From Pseudomonadota bacterium (GTDB taxonomy: Bacteria > Pseudomonadota > Alphaproteobacteria > Reyranellales > Reyranellaceae), in assembly GCA_023386865.1 (NCBI GenBank), contig JAEWIV010000191.1, positions 1-64,000 on the forward strand: a stretch of DNA of 64,000 nucleotides, written 5' to 3'. The translations under genes were made by a program, and so were the position numbers. Shown piece after piece: positions 9,109 to 19,272 of the stretch. Each line of letters starts with the position of its first letter. Position 1 is the stretch's first letter. The notes below the pieces were generated by a model, which was given only the letters and a program-made list of their open reading frames with translations, did not search any database and was not told the origin of the DNA.

Positions 9109-10085
9109 CGGGTAACTCCATCCGCGGAATGGGGGACGTGGCGGGCGCTGGCACGCGTCGGCACTTCGCGCTCGCCGCGCCAAATGCCGGTCATCAGCCG
9201 ACGGCCGGGAAAGTGGATCGGCTCGAGGGGGTTGAGGCCAGCGCTTCGCAGCCAGCCCTGCACCTGATTGTCGGCGAAGCCGAGATGGACGTGGGCGTGC
9301 TCGCGCTTCAGCTCGACCAGGTCGTGCGGCGAGAAGTCGACCACCAGCACGACACCGCCCGGGCGCACGACGCGCGCCGCCTCGCGGAGCGCGGCCGCCG
9401 GATCGTCGGCGTAGTGGAGCACATGATGGATGGTGACGACGTCGAAAGCGTCGGCCTCGAAGGGCAGGGCATACATGTCGCCCTGACGGATCTCGGCGTT
9501 GTCGATGCCCGCCTTGGCGAGGTTCGCGCGGGCCAGCGCCAGCATCTCGCGCGACTGGTCGATCCCGACCGCCTGCTCGACCTTGGGCGCCAGGACTTCC
9601 AGCAGCCGGCCGGTGCCGGTGCCGATGTCGAGCAGCCGGCGCGCGCCGATCGGCAGATGATGGGCAAGCGCGCGCTCGATCTCGCGGTCGGCGACGTGCA
9701 GCGCACGCAGCTCGTCCCAGCGCTGGGCATTGTCGCGGAAGAAGCGTACCGCCGCCGTCTGCCGCCGCTGTTGCAGGGCGTCGAGCCGGGCGCGATCGGC
9801 GGCGATGCGGGCGTGCTTGGCATCTAGCCGGCGCACGAACTCCCGGACCAGGGCGGCATCGTCGCCCGAGGTCACGAGGCGGAAGCGGGTGAACTGCGCC
9901 TCGCGGAAGCGCTCGAGCAGACCGGCTTCGACCAGCAGCTTCAGATGGCGTGAGACGCGCGGCTGGCTCTGTCCCAGTACATTCACGTAGTCGCTGACCG
10001 TCAGATCCGCGCGCGCCGCCAGCGCCAGGATGCGCAGTCGCGTGTCTTCCGCGGCGGCCCGCAGGAGGGCAAGGAGGTGATCCAT
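9105..10085 (-). CDS. ArsR-type regulator fused to a SAM-dependent methyltransferase
   Basis: 326 aa (335 bp upstream option: a TTG at 10094 would add three residues). Residues about 5-75 form an ArsR winged helix (LTVSDYVNVLGQSQPRVSRHLKLLVEAGLL). Residues about 150-255 are a class I methyltransferase with motif I LLDIGTGTGRLLE. The cysteine metal sites of arsenic sensors are absent. As first gene of the metF-metH operon it probably senses SAM or S-adenosylhomocysteine through the methyltransferase fold and controls its own operon. SahR, an ArsR-family regulator of methionine genes, is the nearest precedent I know; whether this is its orthologue is inference. An AT-rich dyad lies immediately upstream of the start. 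Confidence 0.85.
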   Translation of the reverse strand: MDHLLALLRAAAEDTRLRILALAARADLTVSDYVNVLGQSQPRVSRHLKLLVEAGLLERFREAQFTRFRLVTSGDDAALVREFVRRLDAKHARIAADRARLDALQQRRQTAAVRFFRDNAQRWDELRALHVADREIERALAHHLPIGARRLLDIGTGTGRLLEVLAPKVEQAVGIDQSREMLALARANLAKAGIDNAEIRQGDMYALPFEADAFDVVTIHHVLHYADDPAAALREAARVVRPGGVVLVVDFSPHDLVELKREHAHVHLGFADNQVQGWLRSAGLNPLEPIHFPGRRLMTGIWRGEREVPTRASARHVPHSADGVTR

Positions 10086-10097
10086 AGAATACAAAAT

Positions 10098-10113
10098 ATA
10101 AGTATATCTTTAT
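10098..10113 (-). promoter_or_regulatory. AT-rich imperfect dyad, candidate operator of the methionine operon
   Basis: ATAAGTATATCTTTAT is nearly symmetric (outer ATAA/TTAT arms, central ATAT) and sits in a run of A/T that stands out from the GC-rich surroundings. It is 13 bases upstream of the regulator's ATG. Its size and position fit autoregulation by the ArsR-type protein, with the -10 region probably overlapping it. No binding evidence; the assignment is positional. Confidence 0.5.
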
Positions 10114-10281
10114 GTATGCAAGAGGTTAGGCTTGTGAAAATTGTTGCTCGACGGCAACGAACCCACGCTCTCTTGCCTATTCGCTTCAAACTGCACCGCC
10201 CGTGTGCAACACTGATTTTCGAACTTCGTGTCTTTGGCCCGGCATGCCGGGGCCTTCGGGGATGGACCAGGGTTGGCGTTG

Positions 10282-11091
10282 ATGATCGCAAGCGTGTTCA
10301 AGGCGGCCACCCGCGTCCGTCGTTCGGTCGCCGCGACCGTCATTGCCGCCTCCCTGCTGGGGGGCTGCGCGGTGAACGATACCGGCGCGGCCGAGGTGTG
10401 GGACCCGATCGAAACCCCCAACCGCTTCATCTTCTCGATCAACCGCGCCGTCGACATCATGGCGATCCGGCCGATCGCCGTGCTCTATCGCGACTGGGTG
10501 CCGGAGCCGGCGCAAAAGAGCGTGCGCAACCTCCTGGACAATCTCGGCGAGCCGGTGACGGCCATCAACGAGGTCTTCCAGGGCGATCCCAGCCGCGCCG
10601 GCATCACCATGGCGCGCTTCCTGGTGAACTCCACGATTGGCCTCGCCGGGTTGTTCGATGTGGCGTCGATGATGGGCCTCGAGCGCACCAAGACCGATGC
10701 CGGCCAGACCATCGGCATTTGGGCCGGCAAAGGCGTCGAGCCCGAGAATGGCGGCTTCTATCTCGTGCTGCCGCTCGCGGGCCCGTCCAACGCCCGCGAC
10801 GCCACAGGCCTCATGATCGATTACGCGATCGATCCGTTCCAGATCCTGCCGATCGCGTTCAATTGGGACTTTTGGTACTACTCGTTGCCGCGCTACGGCC
10901 TGAACGTCATCGACTACCGTTCGCGCACCATGTTCGCGCTCGACGACCTCGAGAAGAACAGCGTCGACTACTATGCCGCGCTGCGCTCCGCCTATACCCA
11001 GAATCGCGCCGACCTTATTCGCGCGAAGCGTGACAAGACCGACACCAAGGGCGAACTGGAGCGTCGCGACAATCTCGCGCTGGTGCGGTAA
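10282..11091 (+). CDS. mlaA: MlaA family outer-membrane lipoprotein (VacJ)
   Basis: 269-aa lipoprotein with signal peptide and lipobox LLGGC ending near residue 29. The mature protein has the MlaA features DPIETPNRFIFSINRAVD, GEPVTAINEVFQGD and RFLVNSTIGLAGLFD. MlaA removes misplaced phospholipids from the outer leaflet of the outer membrane and hands them to periplasmic MlaC, encoded next. The ATG is chosen because it places the lipobox correctly; its ribosome site is weak. The MlaFED transporter genes are not in the window. Confidence 0.92.
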   Translation: MIASVFKAATRVRRSVAATVIAASLLGGCAVNDTGAAEVWDPIETPNRFIFSINRAVDIMAIRPIAVLYRDWVPEPAQKSVRNLLDNLGEPVTAINEVFQGDPSRAGITMARFLVNSTIGLAGLFDVASMMGLERTKTDAGQTIGIWAGKGVEPENGGFYLVLPLAGPSNARDATGLMIDYAIDPFQILPIAFNWDFWYYSLPRYGLNVIDYRSRTMFALDDLEKNSVDYYAALRSAYTQNRADLIRAKRDKTDTKGELERRDNLALVR

Positions 11092-11136
11092 GAAGCCTGC
11101 GGTAACAATCCGACGAAATCATTGAAGGAGCGACCG

Positions 11137-11739
11137 TTGCCGCTGCTCGCCCGTCGTCGCCTCGCTTTTCGCCTTGGCGCTGGTGCTGCCGTCGCACTCA
11201 TCGCAATGCCGGCGCTCGCCAGCGACCCGGCCGCCGACCTTGTCTCCGCCACGGCGGCCCAAGCCATCGACATCATCAAGGCCACGACCGGTGCGCAGCG
11301 CCAGGCGGCGATTCAGCAGGTTCTCCACACCCGGTTCGACCTACCCTACATGGCGCAGACCGCGCTGGGGACCCATTGGGCCAAGGCCACGCCCGAACAG
11401 CAGGCGCGCTTCGTGAGAGCGACCGAGACCGCCGAAGCCAAGGCCTACAGCGAGCGCTTCGGCCAGTACAGCGGCCAGACGCTCACCATCGGCAAGACGA
11501 TGGCGCGGCCCAACGGTATCTGGATCGTCGACAGCCGGCTGAACCAGACCAACGGTCAGCCCATCAAGCTCGAATGGGAGGTCCGGCAGCTTCCCGCCGG
11601 GCTGCGCATCACCGACGTCAAGATCGAGGGCGTCAGCATGGTCATGACTAGACGTTCGGATTTCAATTCCTACATCCAGCAGAACGGCGGCAAGGTGCAG
11701 GCGCTGATCGACGAGCTCGAGGCCCGCGCTGGACGGTGA
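11137..11739 (+). CDS. mlaC: MlaC/Ttg2D family phospholipid-binding ABC component
   Basis: 200-aa periplasmic carrier with a Sec signal peptide (LAFRLGAGAAVALIAMPALAS). The body matches MlaC: HTRFDLPYMAQTALGTHWAKATPEQQARF followed by the strand pattern ending in FNSYIQQNGGKVQALIDELEA. I chose the TTG at 11137 because AAGGAG lies six bases before it; a TTG at 11122 would leave that site inside the gene. It shuttles phospholipid between MlaA and the inner-membrane Mla complex. The pairing with mlaA, 45 bases upstream, supports both calls. Confidence 0.9.
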   Translation: MPLLARRRLAFRLGAGAAVALIAMPALASDPAADLVSATAAQAIDIIKATTGAQRQAAIQQVLHTRFDLPYMAQTALGTHWAKATPEQQARFVRATETAEAKAYSERFGQYSGQTLTIGKTMARPNGIWIVDSRLNQTNGQPIKLEWEVRQLPAGLRITDVKIEGVSMVMTRRSDFNSYIQQNGGKVQALIDELEARAGR

Positions 11740-11836
11740 ATTGCGCAGCTGACGCCGCCGGCATAGACTGATTGGTGGGAGGCGTATCGATCGGCCCGCC
11801 GCGAGACCGTAACGGCCGGCCGGAGGAGAGCGCCAT

Positions 11837-12646
11837 ATGGATAGCGCCGTCGCAAAGAACGCAGCGGAACCCCGCTCGGTGGACCCGGTTTGGGACAAGA
11901 TTCGCGAGGCGGCGCAGTCCGCTGCCGCGGCCGAACCGGTGCTGGCCGGCACCCTGCATGCCACCATCCTCAGCCAGAGCCGCTTCGAAGGCGCGCTGAG
12001 CTATCATCTGGCGCGGCTGGCCGGTACGACCGAGGTGCCCGCCGCCCTCATTCGCCAGATCTTCGACGAGGCGCTGAATGCCGACCCGGCAATCGGTCTG
12101 GCGGCGCGCGCCGACATCCGGGCGGTGGCCGAGCGCGACCCCGCCTGCACCTCCCATCTCGATCCGCTCCTCTGGTTCAAGGGCTATCACGCGCTGCAGA
12201 CCTCGCGCGTCGCCCATTGGCTATGGCTTCAGGGCCGCCAGACACTCGCGCATTTCCTGCAGAGCCGCGCCAGCGCTCTGTTCGGACTCGACATCCATCC
12301 TGGCGCGCGCATCGGCAAGGGCATCTTCATCGACCACGGCACCGGCGTGGTGATCGGCGAGACCGCCGTCGTCGAGGACGGCGTGTCGATGCTGCATGGC
12401 GTGACGCTCGGCGGCACCGGCAAGGAACGCGGCGACCGCCATCCCAAGGTGCGACGCGGCGTGCTCCTGGGCGCCGGGGCCAAGGTGCTGGGCAATATCG
12501 AGATCGGCGCCTGCGCCAAGATCGCGGCCGGCAGCGTGGTGCTCGAGCCGGTGCCCGCGGGCTGCACGGCGGCCGGCGTGCCGGCGCGCATCATCGGCTG
12601 CGTCGACGTGCCCGAGCCGGCGCTCGAGATGGATCAGCGGATCTGA
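11837..12646 (+). CDS. cysE: Serine O-acetyltransferase
   Basis: 269 aa, usual length for CysE, which acetylates serine with acetyl-CoA as the first committed step of cysteine synthesis. An alpha-helical N-terminal domain (about 20-150) is followed by the left-handed beta-helix of hexapeptide repeats. Catalytic-region motifs are DIHPGARIGKGIFIDHGTGVVIGE and LHGVTLGGTGKERGDRHPK. GGAGGAGAG precedes the start. The gene converges with the next one, leaving only a few bases between stop codons and no separate terminator. Confidence 0.95.
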   Translation: MDSAVAKNAAEPRSVDPVWDKIREAAQSAAAAEPVLAGTLHATILSQSRFEGALSYHLARLAGTTEVPAALIRQIFDEALNADPAIGLAARADIRAVAERDPACTSHLDPLLWFKGYHALQTSRVAHWLWLQGRQTLAHFLQSRASALFGLDIHPGARIGKGIFIDHGTGVVIGETAVVEDGVSMLHGVTLGGTGKERGDRHPKVRRGVLLGAGAKVLGNIEIGACAKIAAGSVVLEPVPAGCTAAGVPARIIGCVDVPEPALEMDQRI

Positions 12647-12650
12647 ACGT

Positions 12651-13289
12651 TCAGGTGCTGCTCGCATCGACGGAGTGATGCAGCGCCTTGATCGACTTGA
12701 TCAGCTTGTGCATCAGCTGCTTCTGGTTGTCGTCGAGCTTGTCGTTGTCGTCGCTCTCGGCCTGCAATGACAGTTCTGCTTCCTCGAGGCGGCGGATGAA
12801 ATTCATCGCCTGTTGGGACTTCTCCTGCTCGGTGCCCGACAGGAGCTGGTGCATCGTGAGGTAAAGCGATGCCAGGCTGCGATTCTGCAGCTCCGGCGTG
12901 AGCGGAAACTTGCTCTTGAACATGCCGTCCATGGCGGCCTTGGCTTCACCGACCGTCTTGGCTCGGCGCAGGCCGTATTCCATCTGGTCGAGGCGGTGCG
13001 TGATCTCGTAGCGATGGGCGGAAAGCTGCTGGCGGTTCTGTTGCGCGATCTCGTGATTGTGCTGGATGTTCTGGAGCAGCGCCGCGCCGCCGGTCAGGAC
13101 AACCGACGACAGCAGCCACATGCCGACCGAGCTGTTGAAGAAGTCGAACAGCCTCTTGCCGATGCCGACCTTCGGCGGCGGCGCCGGCGGAGGAGGCGGT
13201 GGCGGATTCTCGGTGTCCAGCCGTCTCCTCACCTCGTGACGCAGTTGCTCTTCGGCCTCGATGACCCGGCGTTGCTCGTCAGTCAGCAT
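12651..13289 (-). CDS. Membrane-anchored protein with proline-rich linker, unknown function
   Basis: 212 aa. I do not recognise a family. Residues 1-30 are a charged helix (LTDEQRRVIEAEEQLRHEVRRRL), followed by a run of prolines (about 31-40). A single membrane segment FNSSVGMWLLSSVVLTGGAALL follows, then a long charged C-terminal region, likely helical, rich in Q, E, K and R. AGGGAG precedes the ATG at 13289; the frame continues upstream without better support. It lies 90 bases downstream of the FUSC-type gene and may share its transcript. Confidence 0.65.
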   Translation of the reverse strand: MLTDEQRRVIEAEEQLRHEVRRRLDTENPPPPPPPAPPPKVGIGKRLFDFFNSSVGMWLLSSVVLTGGAALLQNIQHNHEIAQQNRQQLSAHRYEITHRLDQMEYGLRRAKTVGEAKAAMDGMFKSKFPLTPELQNRSLASLYLTMHQLLSGTEQEKSQQAMNFIRRLEEAELSLQAESDDNDKLDDNQKQLMHKLIKSIKALHHSVDASST

Positions 13290-13379
13290 GTCCGCTCCCT
13301 TCGGGCGGTCTACTGCCACAGTCCAATAAGAACTGCATCAACGCTGTGATTGTTGCGCGAAATCGGTCCGATGGTGCGT

Positions 13380-13919
13380 CTACGGCCCCTTGAGATCGGC
13401 CGGGCGGGTGATCGGCCAGATCTTCGACATCGCCCAGCTCACGAGCAGCCCGACCAGGCAGCCGAAGACGACTTCCGCGACCTTGTGCAAGCCGTGCTCG
13501 ACGCCGCTCAGCCTGGAATGGGAAGTGACGCCACTGGCGATGACAATGGCCGCCGTGATCGGTGCCTGACGCCACATCGTCTGGATATGGACGACGTAAG
13601 ACGACAGCAGGACGGTGACGGCGAGGGCGAATGGCAGCATCCATTCGGCCGGACCGCCGACCACGAGGAACAGCAGGCCGACCACGCCTCCCACCAGCAC
13701 GTTGATGAGGCGGCTCCTGAACATGCGGGCCGCCTCGGTCACCTGTGGATCCGATGCCGCCACCATCGAGGCGATCGCCCAGATCGGGTTGGTGTCGACG
13801 ACGTACGCCAGGGAATACCAGACGATCACCGTGGCGATGGCGACGTTGAGGGCGAACCTGATGCCGAGGATGTCCTGCGGCATCGTGAATGGCCATTGCA
13901 TGCCCTTGCCGGTCTGCAT
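13380..13919 (-). CDS. FUSC/aromatic acid exporter-like membrane protein
   Basis: 179 aa with about five hydrophobic segments. It resembles the N-terminal membrane half of FUSC or aromatic-acid exporter proteins: IRFALNVAIATVIVWYSLAY, then ASMVAASDPQVTEAARMFRSRLINVLVGGVVGLL, where an amphipathic RSRLIN helix precedes a glycine-rich membrane helix. Full-length FUSC proteins carry a large cytoplasmic domain that is absent here, so this is a stand-alone membrane module. Its ribosome site GGGGAG lies inside the palindromic repeat directly upstream, so folding of that repeat could affect its translation. Confidence 0.7.
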   Translation of the reverse strand: MQTGKGMQWPFTMPQDILGIRFALNVAIATVIVWYSLAYVVDTNPIWAIASMVAASDPQVTEAARMFRSRLINVLVGGVVGLLFLVVGGPAEWMLPFALAVTVLLSSYVVHIQTMWRQAPITAAIVIASGVTSHSRLSGVEHGLHKVAEVVFGCLVGLLVSWAMSKIWPITRPADLKGP

Positions 13920-13920
13920 C

Positions 13921-14059
13921 CTGAATTACTCCCCACCGAAGGTGGGGAGGTGGCCCGAAGGGCGGGAGGGGTCATAGGCAGCCGTAATTGCTCCTCATGA
14001 CCCTCCGGCCACTACGTGGGCACCTCCCCATCGTATGACGATGGGGAGGATAAGTTCAG
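13921..14059. repeat. Composite palindromic repeat (about 140 bp)
   Basis: A perfect hairpin CTCCCCACC/GGTGGGGAG (13929-13949) and a perfect 12-bp stem CCTCCCCATCGT/ACGATGGGGAGG (14023-14049) sit inside a larger imperfect inverted repeat. The larger repeat's ends are CTGAATTACT and the reverse complement of GATAAGTTCAG. It fills the gap between ettA and the FUSC-type gene. The structure looks like a non-coding mobile repeat of the MITE/REP kind. Confidence 0.75.
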
Positions 14060-14061
14060 CC

Positions 14062-15738
<1,677 letters not shown>

Positions 15739-15834
15739 CGGCGGCTCCGGTCGGATCTGGGGGTGGGACGGGGTTGGCGCGCTTGTAGCGGCCCTTTTGC
15801 TCAGGTTCAATGAGGGCGGGAGAAACGCTCAGGG

Positions 15835-18800
15835 ATGCTGACGGAACCGACCGTCCTGGCGCTGTCGCTGGCCTATCTCGGCCTGCTCTTCGCCGTGGCC
15901 TATTTCGGCGACCGCTATGCCCGTGACTGGTCGGCAAGCTCGGTGGCGCCCGCGGTCTACGGCCTGTCGCTTGCGATCTACTGCACGTCGTGGACGTTCT
16001 ACGGCGCGGTCGGGCGCGCGGCGACCTCGGGCATCGACTTCATCCTGATCTACACCGGACCCGCGCTGGTGGTCGTCGTGGGCTACCCGATGCTGCGCAA
16101 GATGGTGCGACTGGCCAAGCAGCACAACGTCACCTCGATCGCCGACTTCCTCGCCTCGCGCTACGGCAAGAGCCGCGCCGTCGGCGTCACCGCCACTCTG
16201 TTCGCGACCGTGGGCGTGCTGCCCTACATCGCGCTCCAACTCCAGGCGGTCTCGTCGACCTTCCGGTCCATTGCCGCCCCGACGCCGGTGGCCGGCAGCC
16301 TGCCCGGCGTCGTCCATACCGACACCTCGCTGATCGTCGCTGCCCTGATGGCCGTGTTCACGATCCTGTTCGGCGTGCGCAACGTGCAGGCTTCCGAGCA
16401 GCACCGCGGCATGATGCTGGCGATCGCCTTCGAATCGGTGGTGAAGCTCCTGGCGCTCCTCACCGTCGGTCCGTTCGTGCTGTTCGTGCTGTTCAGCGGC
16501 CCGTCCGACCTGCTGGCCCAGGTCGAAAGCGTGCCTGCGGTTGCCGACCGGGTGTTCCGCGAAGGATCGCCGCTCACCTGGGTGGTGACCACGCTGCTGT
16601 CCGCGATGGCCTTCCTCTGCCTGCCGCGCCAGTTCCATGTCGCCGTCGTCGAGCACGGCCACCCGGCGAGCCTCAGGACGGCGCGCTGGCTGTTTCCCGC
16701 CTACCTCGTCCTGATCAATCTGTTCGTCGTGCCGATTGCCGCCGGCGGACTGCTGCTGCTCGGCACGCAGACCAGTCCAGATCTCTACGTCCTGCAATTG
16801 CCGCTGACCAATGGCGAGAGCTGGTTGTCGGCCTTCGTCTTCATCGGCGGACTCTCGGCCGCGACCTCGATGGTGATCGTCGCCTGCATGGCGCTCTCCG
16901 GCATGATCGGCAACGAGCTGGTCATGCCCTACCTGCTGCGGCGCAAGGCCGGCGTCTCGCAGGACATGGGGCCGCTGGTCGTGTTCGTCCGCCGTGCCGC
17001 GGTCGTGCTGATCCTGATGGCGGGCTACGCCTACGAGCGGATCATCTCGGGCTATCTGCCGCTTGCGTCGATCGGCATGATCAGCTTCTGCGCCGTCGCC
17101 AATTTCGCGCCCGGCGTCGTGCTCGGCCTCTACTGGCGCAAGGCGCATCGCTTCGGCGTCGTGGCGGGGCTGGCCGGCGGCTTCTTCGTCTGGCTCTACG
17201 CGCTGTTGCTGCCGACCCTGAGGCAGACCGCCGGCGGCGGACAGGTGGCGCCGTTGAAGCCCTATCTGCCGGCGCCGCTCGCCGAGCTCGACCCGGTGGG
17301 GCAGGGATTCGTCGTCGGCATCCTGATCAACACGCTGCTGCTGGTCGGCGTGTCTCTGATCGTCCGCGCGCGCGGCTCCGACGCCGAGCAGGCCGATGCC
17401 TTCGTGCTCGGGGCCGAGCCCGAACAGCCACAGCGCCAGGCGCCGGCCGACGCCACGCGCATCGCCGAATTGCGCGATTTGCTGGCGCGCTTCGTCGGCG
17501 ACGAGCGTGCGCGGCGCGAATTGCCGGACGACGGGCTGTCGATCGAGATGGCGCTGATCCGCGGCGAACGCGTGCTGTCGGGCACCCTGGGGGCTGCGTC
17601 TGCACGCATCATCGTCGCGGCGTTCGGCCGCCGGGGCCGGCGCTTTCCGCGCAGCGCGCGCGCCATCATAGACGAGGCCTCGGAGGCGATTCGCTACAAC
17701 TACGAGATCCTGCGCAATACGCTCGACCATGTCGGCATGGGCATCGCCGCCTTCGACCGCGACGGTCGGCTGGAAATCTTCAACGATCGCTTCACCAGGC
17801 TGCTGTCGCTTTCCGACGCGTCGGTGGTGGTCGGCGCGACGCCGACCCAGTGCGGCGCCGCGCCGGAGATCGTGGCTCTGCTGCGCCGGCCCGACACGCC
17901 GCAGACTCACGAGATCACGACCGCGCGCGATCGCGTCATCGAACTCAGGCTCGATCCGCTGCCCGGCGGCGGCTTCGTCGTCACCTGCAACGACGTGACG
18001 GCGCGCGTGCGCACCGCCGAGGCGTTGCGCGAAAGCGATCGCCGGCTGCGCCAGTCGGCCGAGACGCTGGAACAGCGCGTGGTCGAGCGCACCGCCGAGC
18101 TCGAGGCGAGCCGCGCCGAGGCCGAGGCGGCCAACCTCGGCAAGACCCGTTTCATCGCCGCCGCCAGCCACGACCTCCTGCAGCCATTGCATGCGGCGCG
18201 CTTGTTCACTGCGGCGATGATCGACCGCGCTCCCGACAACGATCTTGGCGCCAAGATAGACGCCAGCCTCGGTGCGGTGGAATCGCTGCTCGACGCCCTG
18301 CTCGACATCTCCAAGCTCGATGCCGGCGCGTTCAAGCCGGAAAAGCGTCCGTTCGCCCTGCAGCCGCTGTTCGAATCGCTCGCCACGGCGTTCGCGCCGG
18401 TGGCGGCGCGCCGCGGCGTCGAATTGGTGGTCGTGCCGACGCACGCCTTCGTGTCGACCGATCCGGCCTTCCTGCGTCGCATCCTGCAGAACCTGCTGGC
18501 CAATGCCCTGCGCTACGGCCGCGCCGAAGGCCGCCGTCCGCGCGTGCTGTTGGGCTGCCGCCGTGTCGGGGAGGGGCTGCGTATCGAGGTCAAGGACAAC
18601 GGCCCCGGCATCGCGTCCGACAAGCAGGCGATGATCTTCGACGAATTCGTGCGTCTGCAGGCCGAGGACGACGCGCCGCGCGAAGAACGGGGGTTGGGCC
18701 TGGGGCTGGCCATCGTCGACCGTATCGCCCGCATGCTCGACCTGCCGATCGGCATTTCGTCGGCGCCGGGGGAGGGCTCGACTTTCTCGGTGACGGTGCC

Positions 18801-19272
18801 ACGCGTGCCGGCGGTGGTATCGGCGCCGATCGCGCCGCCGGCCCCGCAGCCGACGCCGTCGGTCGAGGCCGAGAGCTTCGTGCTCTGCATCGACAACGAG
18901 GCGCGCGTGCGCGAGGCGATGGCTACCTTGCTCGGCGGTTGGGGCTGCCGGGTCGCCACCGCCGCCTCGCAGGCCGAGGCGCGAGACCAGGTATCCCGCG
19001 CCGGGCGGCTGCCCGACCTGGTGTTGGCGGACCTGCATCTCGACGAAGGACCGGACGGGCTGGAGGTCGTCGATGCCCTGCGGCGGGCGTGGGGACGGGA
19101 GGTGCCGGCCGCGTTGGTCACCGCCGATCGCGATCCGACATTGCGGCTGCGGGCGCGCGCCCACCGCGTCGAGCTCCTGCACAAGCCGGTGAAGCCCGCC
19201 GCTTTGCGCGCGCTGCTGCGCGTGCGCGAGCGGATCACCCCGGCGGAAGCGCCAGCCCGCGCGCTTCGATGA
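15835..19272 (+). CDS. CrbS-like hybrid sensor kinase with Na+/solute symporter domain
   Basis: 1145 aa. Residues 1-510 are a symporter-like (SLC5/SSS) membrane domain of about 13 segments. A linker (about 540-620, probably the STAC region) and a PAS domain (about 620-725) follow. A coiled coil leads to the kinase core, with H779 in AAASHDLLQPLHA, N box LLANALRYGRAEG and G box DNGPGIASDKQ. A C-terminal receiver has D1066 in LVLADLHLDEG. This architecture is that of CrbS, which with CrbR controls acetate use (acs) in Vibrio and Pseudomonas. The acetate-type symporter and regulator genes next door fit. Its 3' end overlaps the convergent regulator gene by 38 bases. Confidence 0.92.
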   Translation: MLTEPTVLALSLAYLGLLFAVAYFGDRYARDWSASSVAPAVYGLSLAIYCTSWTFYGAVGRAATSGIDFILIYTGPALVVVVGYPMLRKMVRLAKQHNVTSIADFLASRYGKSRAVGVTATLFATVGVLPYIALQLQAVSSTFRSIAAPTPVAGSLPGVVHTDTSLIVAALMAVFTILFGVRNVQASEQHRGMMLAIAFESVVKLLALLTVGPFVLFVLFSGPSDLLAQVESVPAVADRVFREGSPLTWVVTTLLSAMAFLCLPRQFHVAVVEHGHPASLRTARWLFPAYLVLINLFVVPIAAGGLLLLGTQTSPDLYVLQLPLTNGESWLSAFVFIGGLSAATSMVIVACMALSGMIGNELVMPYLLRRKAGVSQDMGPLVVFVRRAAVVLILMAGYAYERIISGYLPLASIGMISFCAVANFAPGVVLGLYWRKAHRFGVVAGLAGGFFVWLYALLLPTLRQTAGGGQVAPLKPYLPAPLAELDPVGQGFVVGILINTLLLVGVSLIVRARGSDAEQADAFVLGAEPEQPQRQAPADATRIAELRDLLARFVGDERARRELPDDGLSIEMALIRGERVLSGTLGAASARIIVAAFGRRGRRFPRSARAIIDEASEAIRYNYEILRNTLDHVGMGIAAFDRDGRLEIFNDRFTRLLSLSDASVVVGATPTQCGAAPEIVALLRRPDTPQTHEITTARDRVIELRLDPLPGGGFVVTCNDVTARVRTAEALRESDRRLRQSAETLEQRVVERTAELEASRAEAEAANLGKTRFIAAASHDLLQPLHAARLFTAAMIDRAPDNDLGAKIDASLGAVESLLDALLDISKLDAGAFKPEKRPFALQPLFESLATAFAPVAARRGVELVVVPTHAFVSTDPAFLRRILQNLLANALRYGRAEGRRPRVLLGCRRVGEGLRIEVKDNGPGIASDKQAMIFDEFVRLQAEDDAPREERGLGLGLAIVDRIARMLDLPIGISSAPGEGSTFSVTVPRVPAVVSAPIAPPAPQPTPSVEAESFVLCIDNEARVREAMATLLGGWGCRVATAASQAEARDQVSRAGRLPDLVLADLHLDEGPDGLEVVDALRRAWGREVPAALVTADRDPTLRLRARAHRVELLHKPVKPAALRALLRVRERITPAEAPARALR

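Noticed and set aside
10114..10281. SAM or SAH riboswitch in the leader of the methionine operon
   Set aside because: I looked on the minus strand for conserved riboswitch cores and pseudoknot partners and saw none; the operator-like dyad is a simpler explanation.
15829..19182. Very long open frame (over 1,100 codons) antisense to the CrbS-like kinase
   Set aside because: It is rich in R, H, Q and D, lacks domains and ribosome site, and mirrors the codon bias of the GC-rich gene on the other strand. Similar long antisense frames occur at 1248-2600, 16000-19500 and elsewhere, and were treated the same way.
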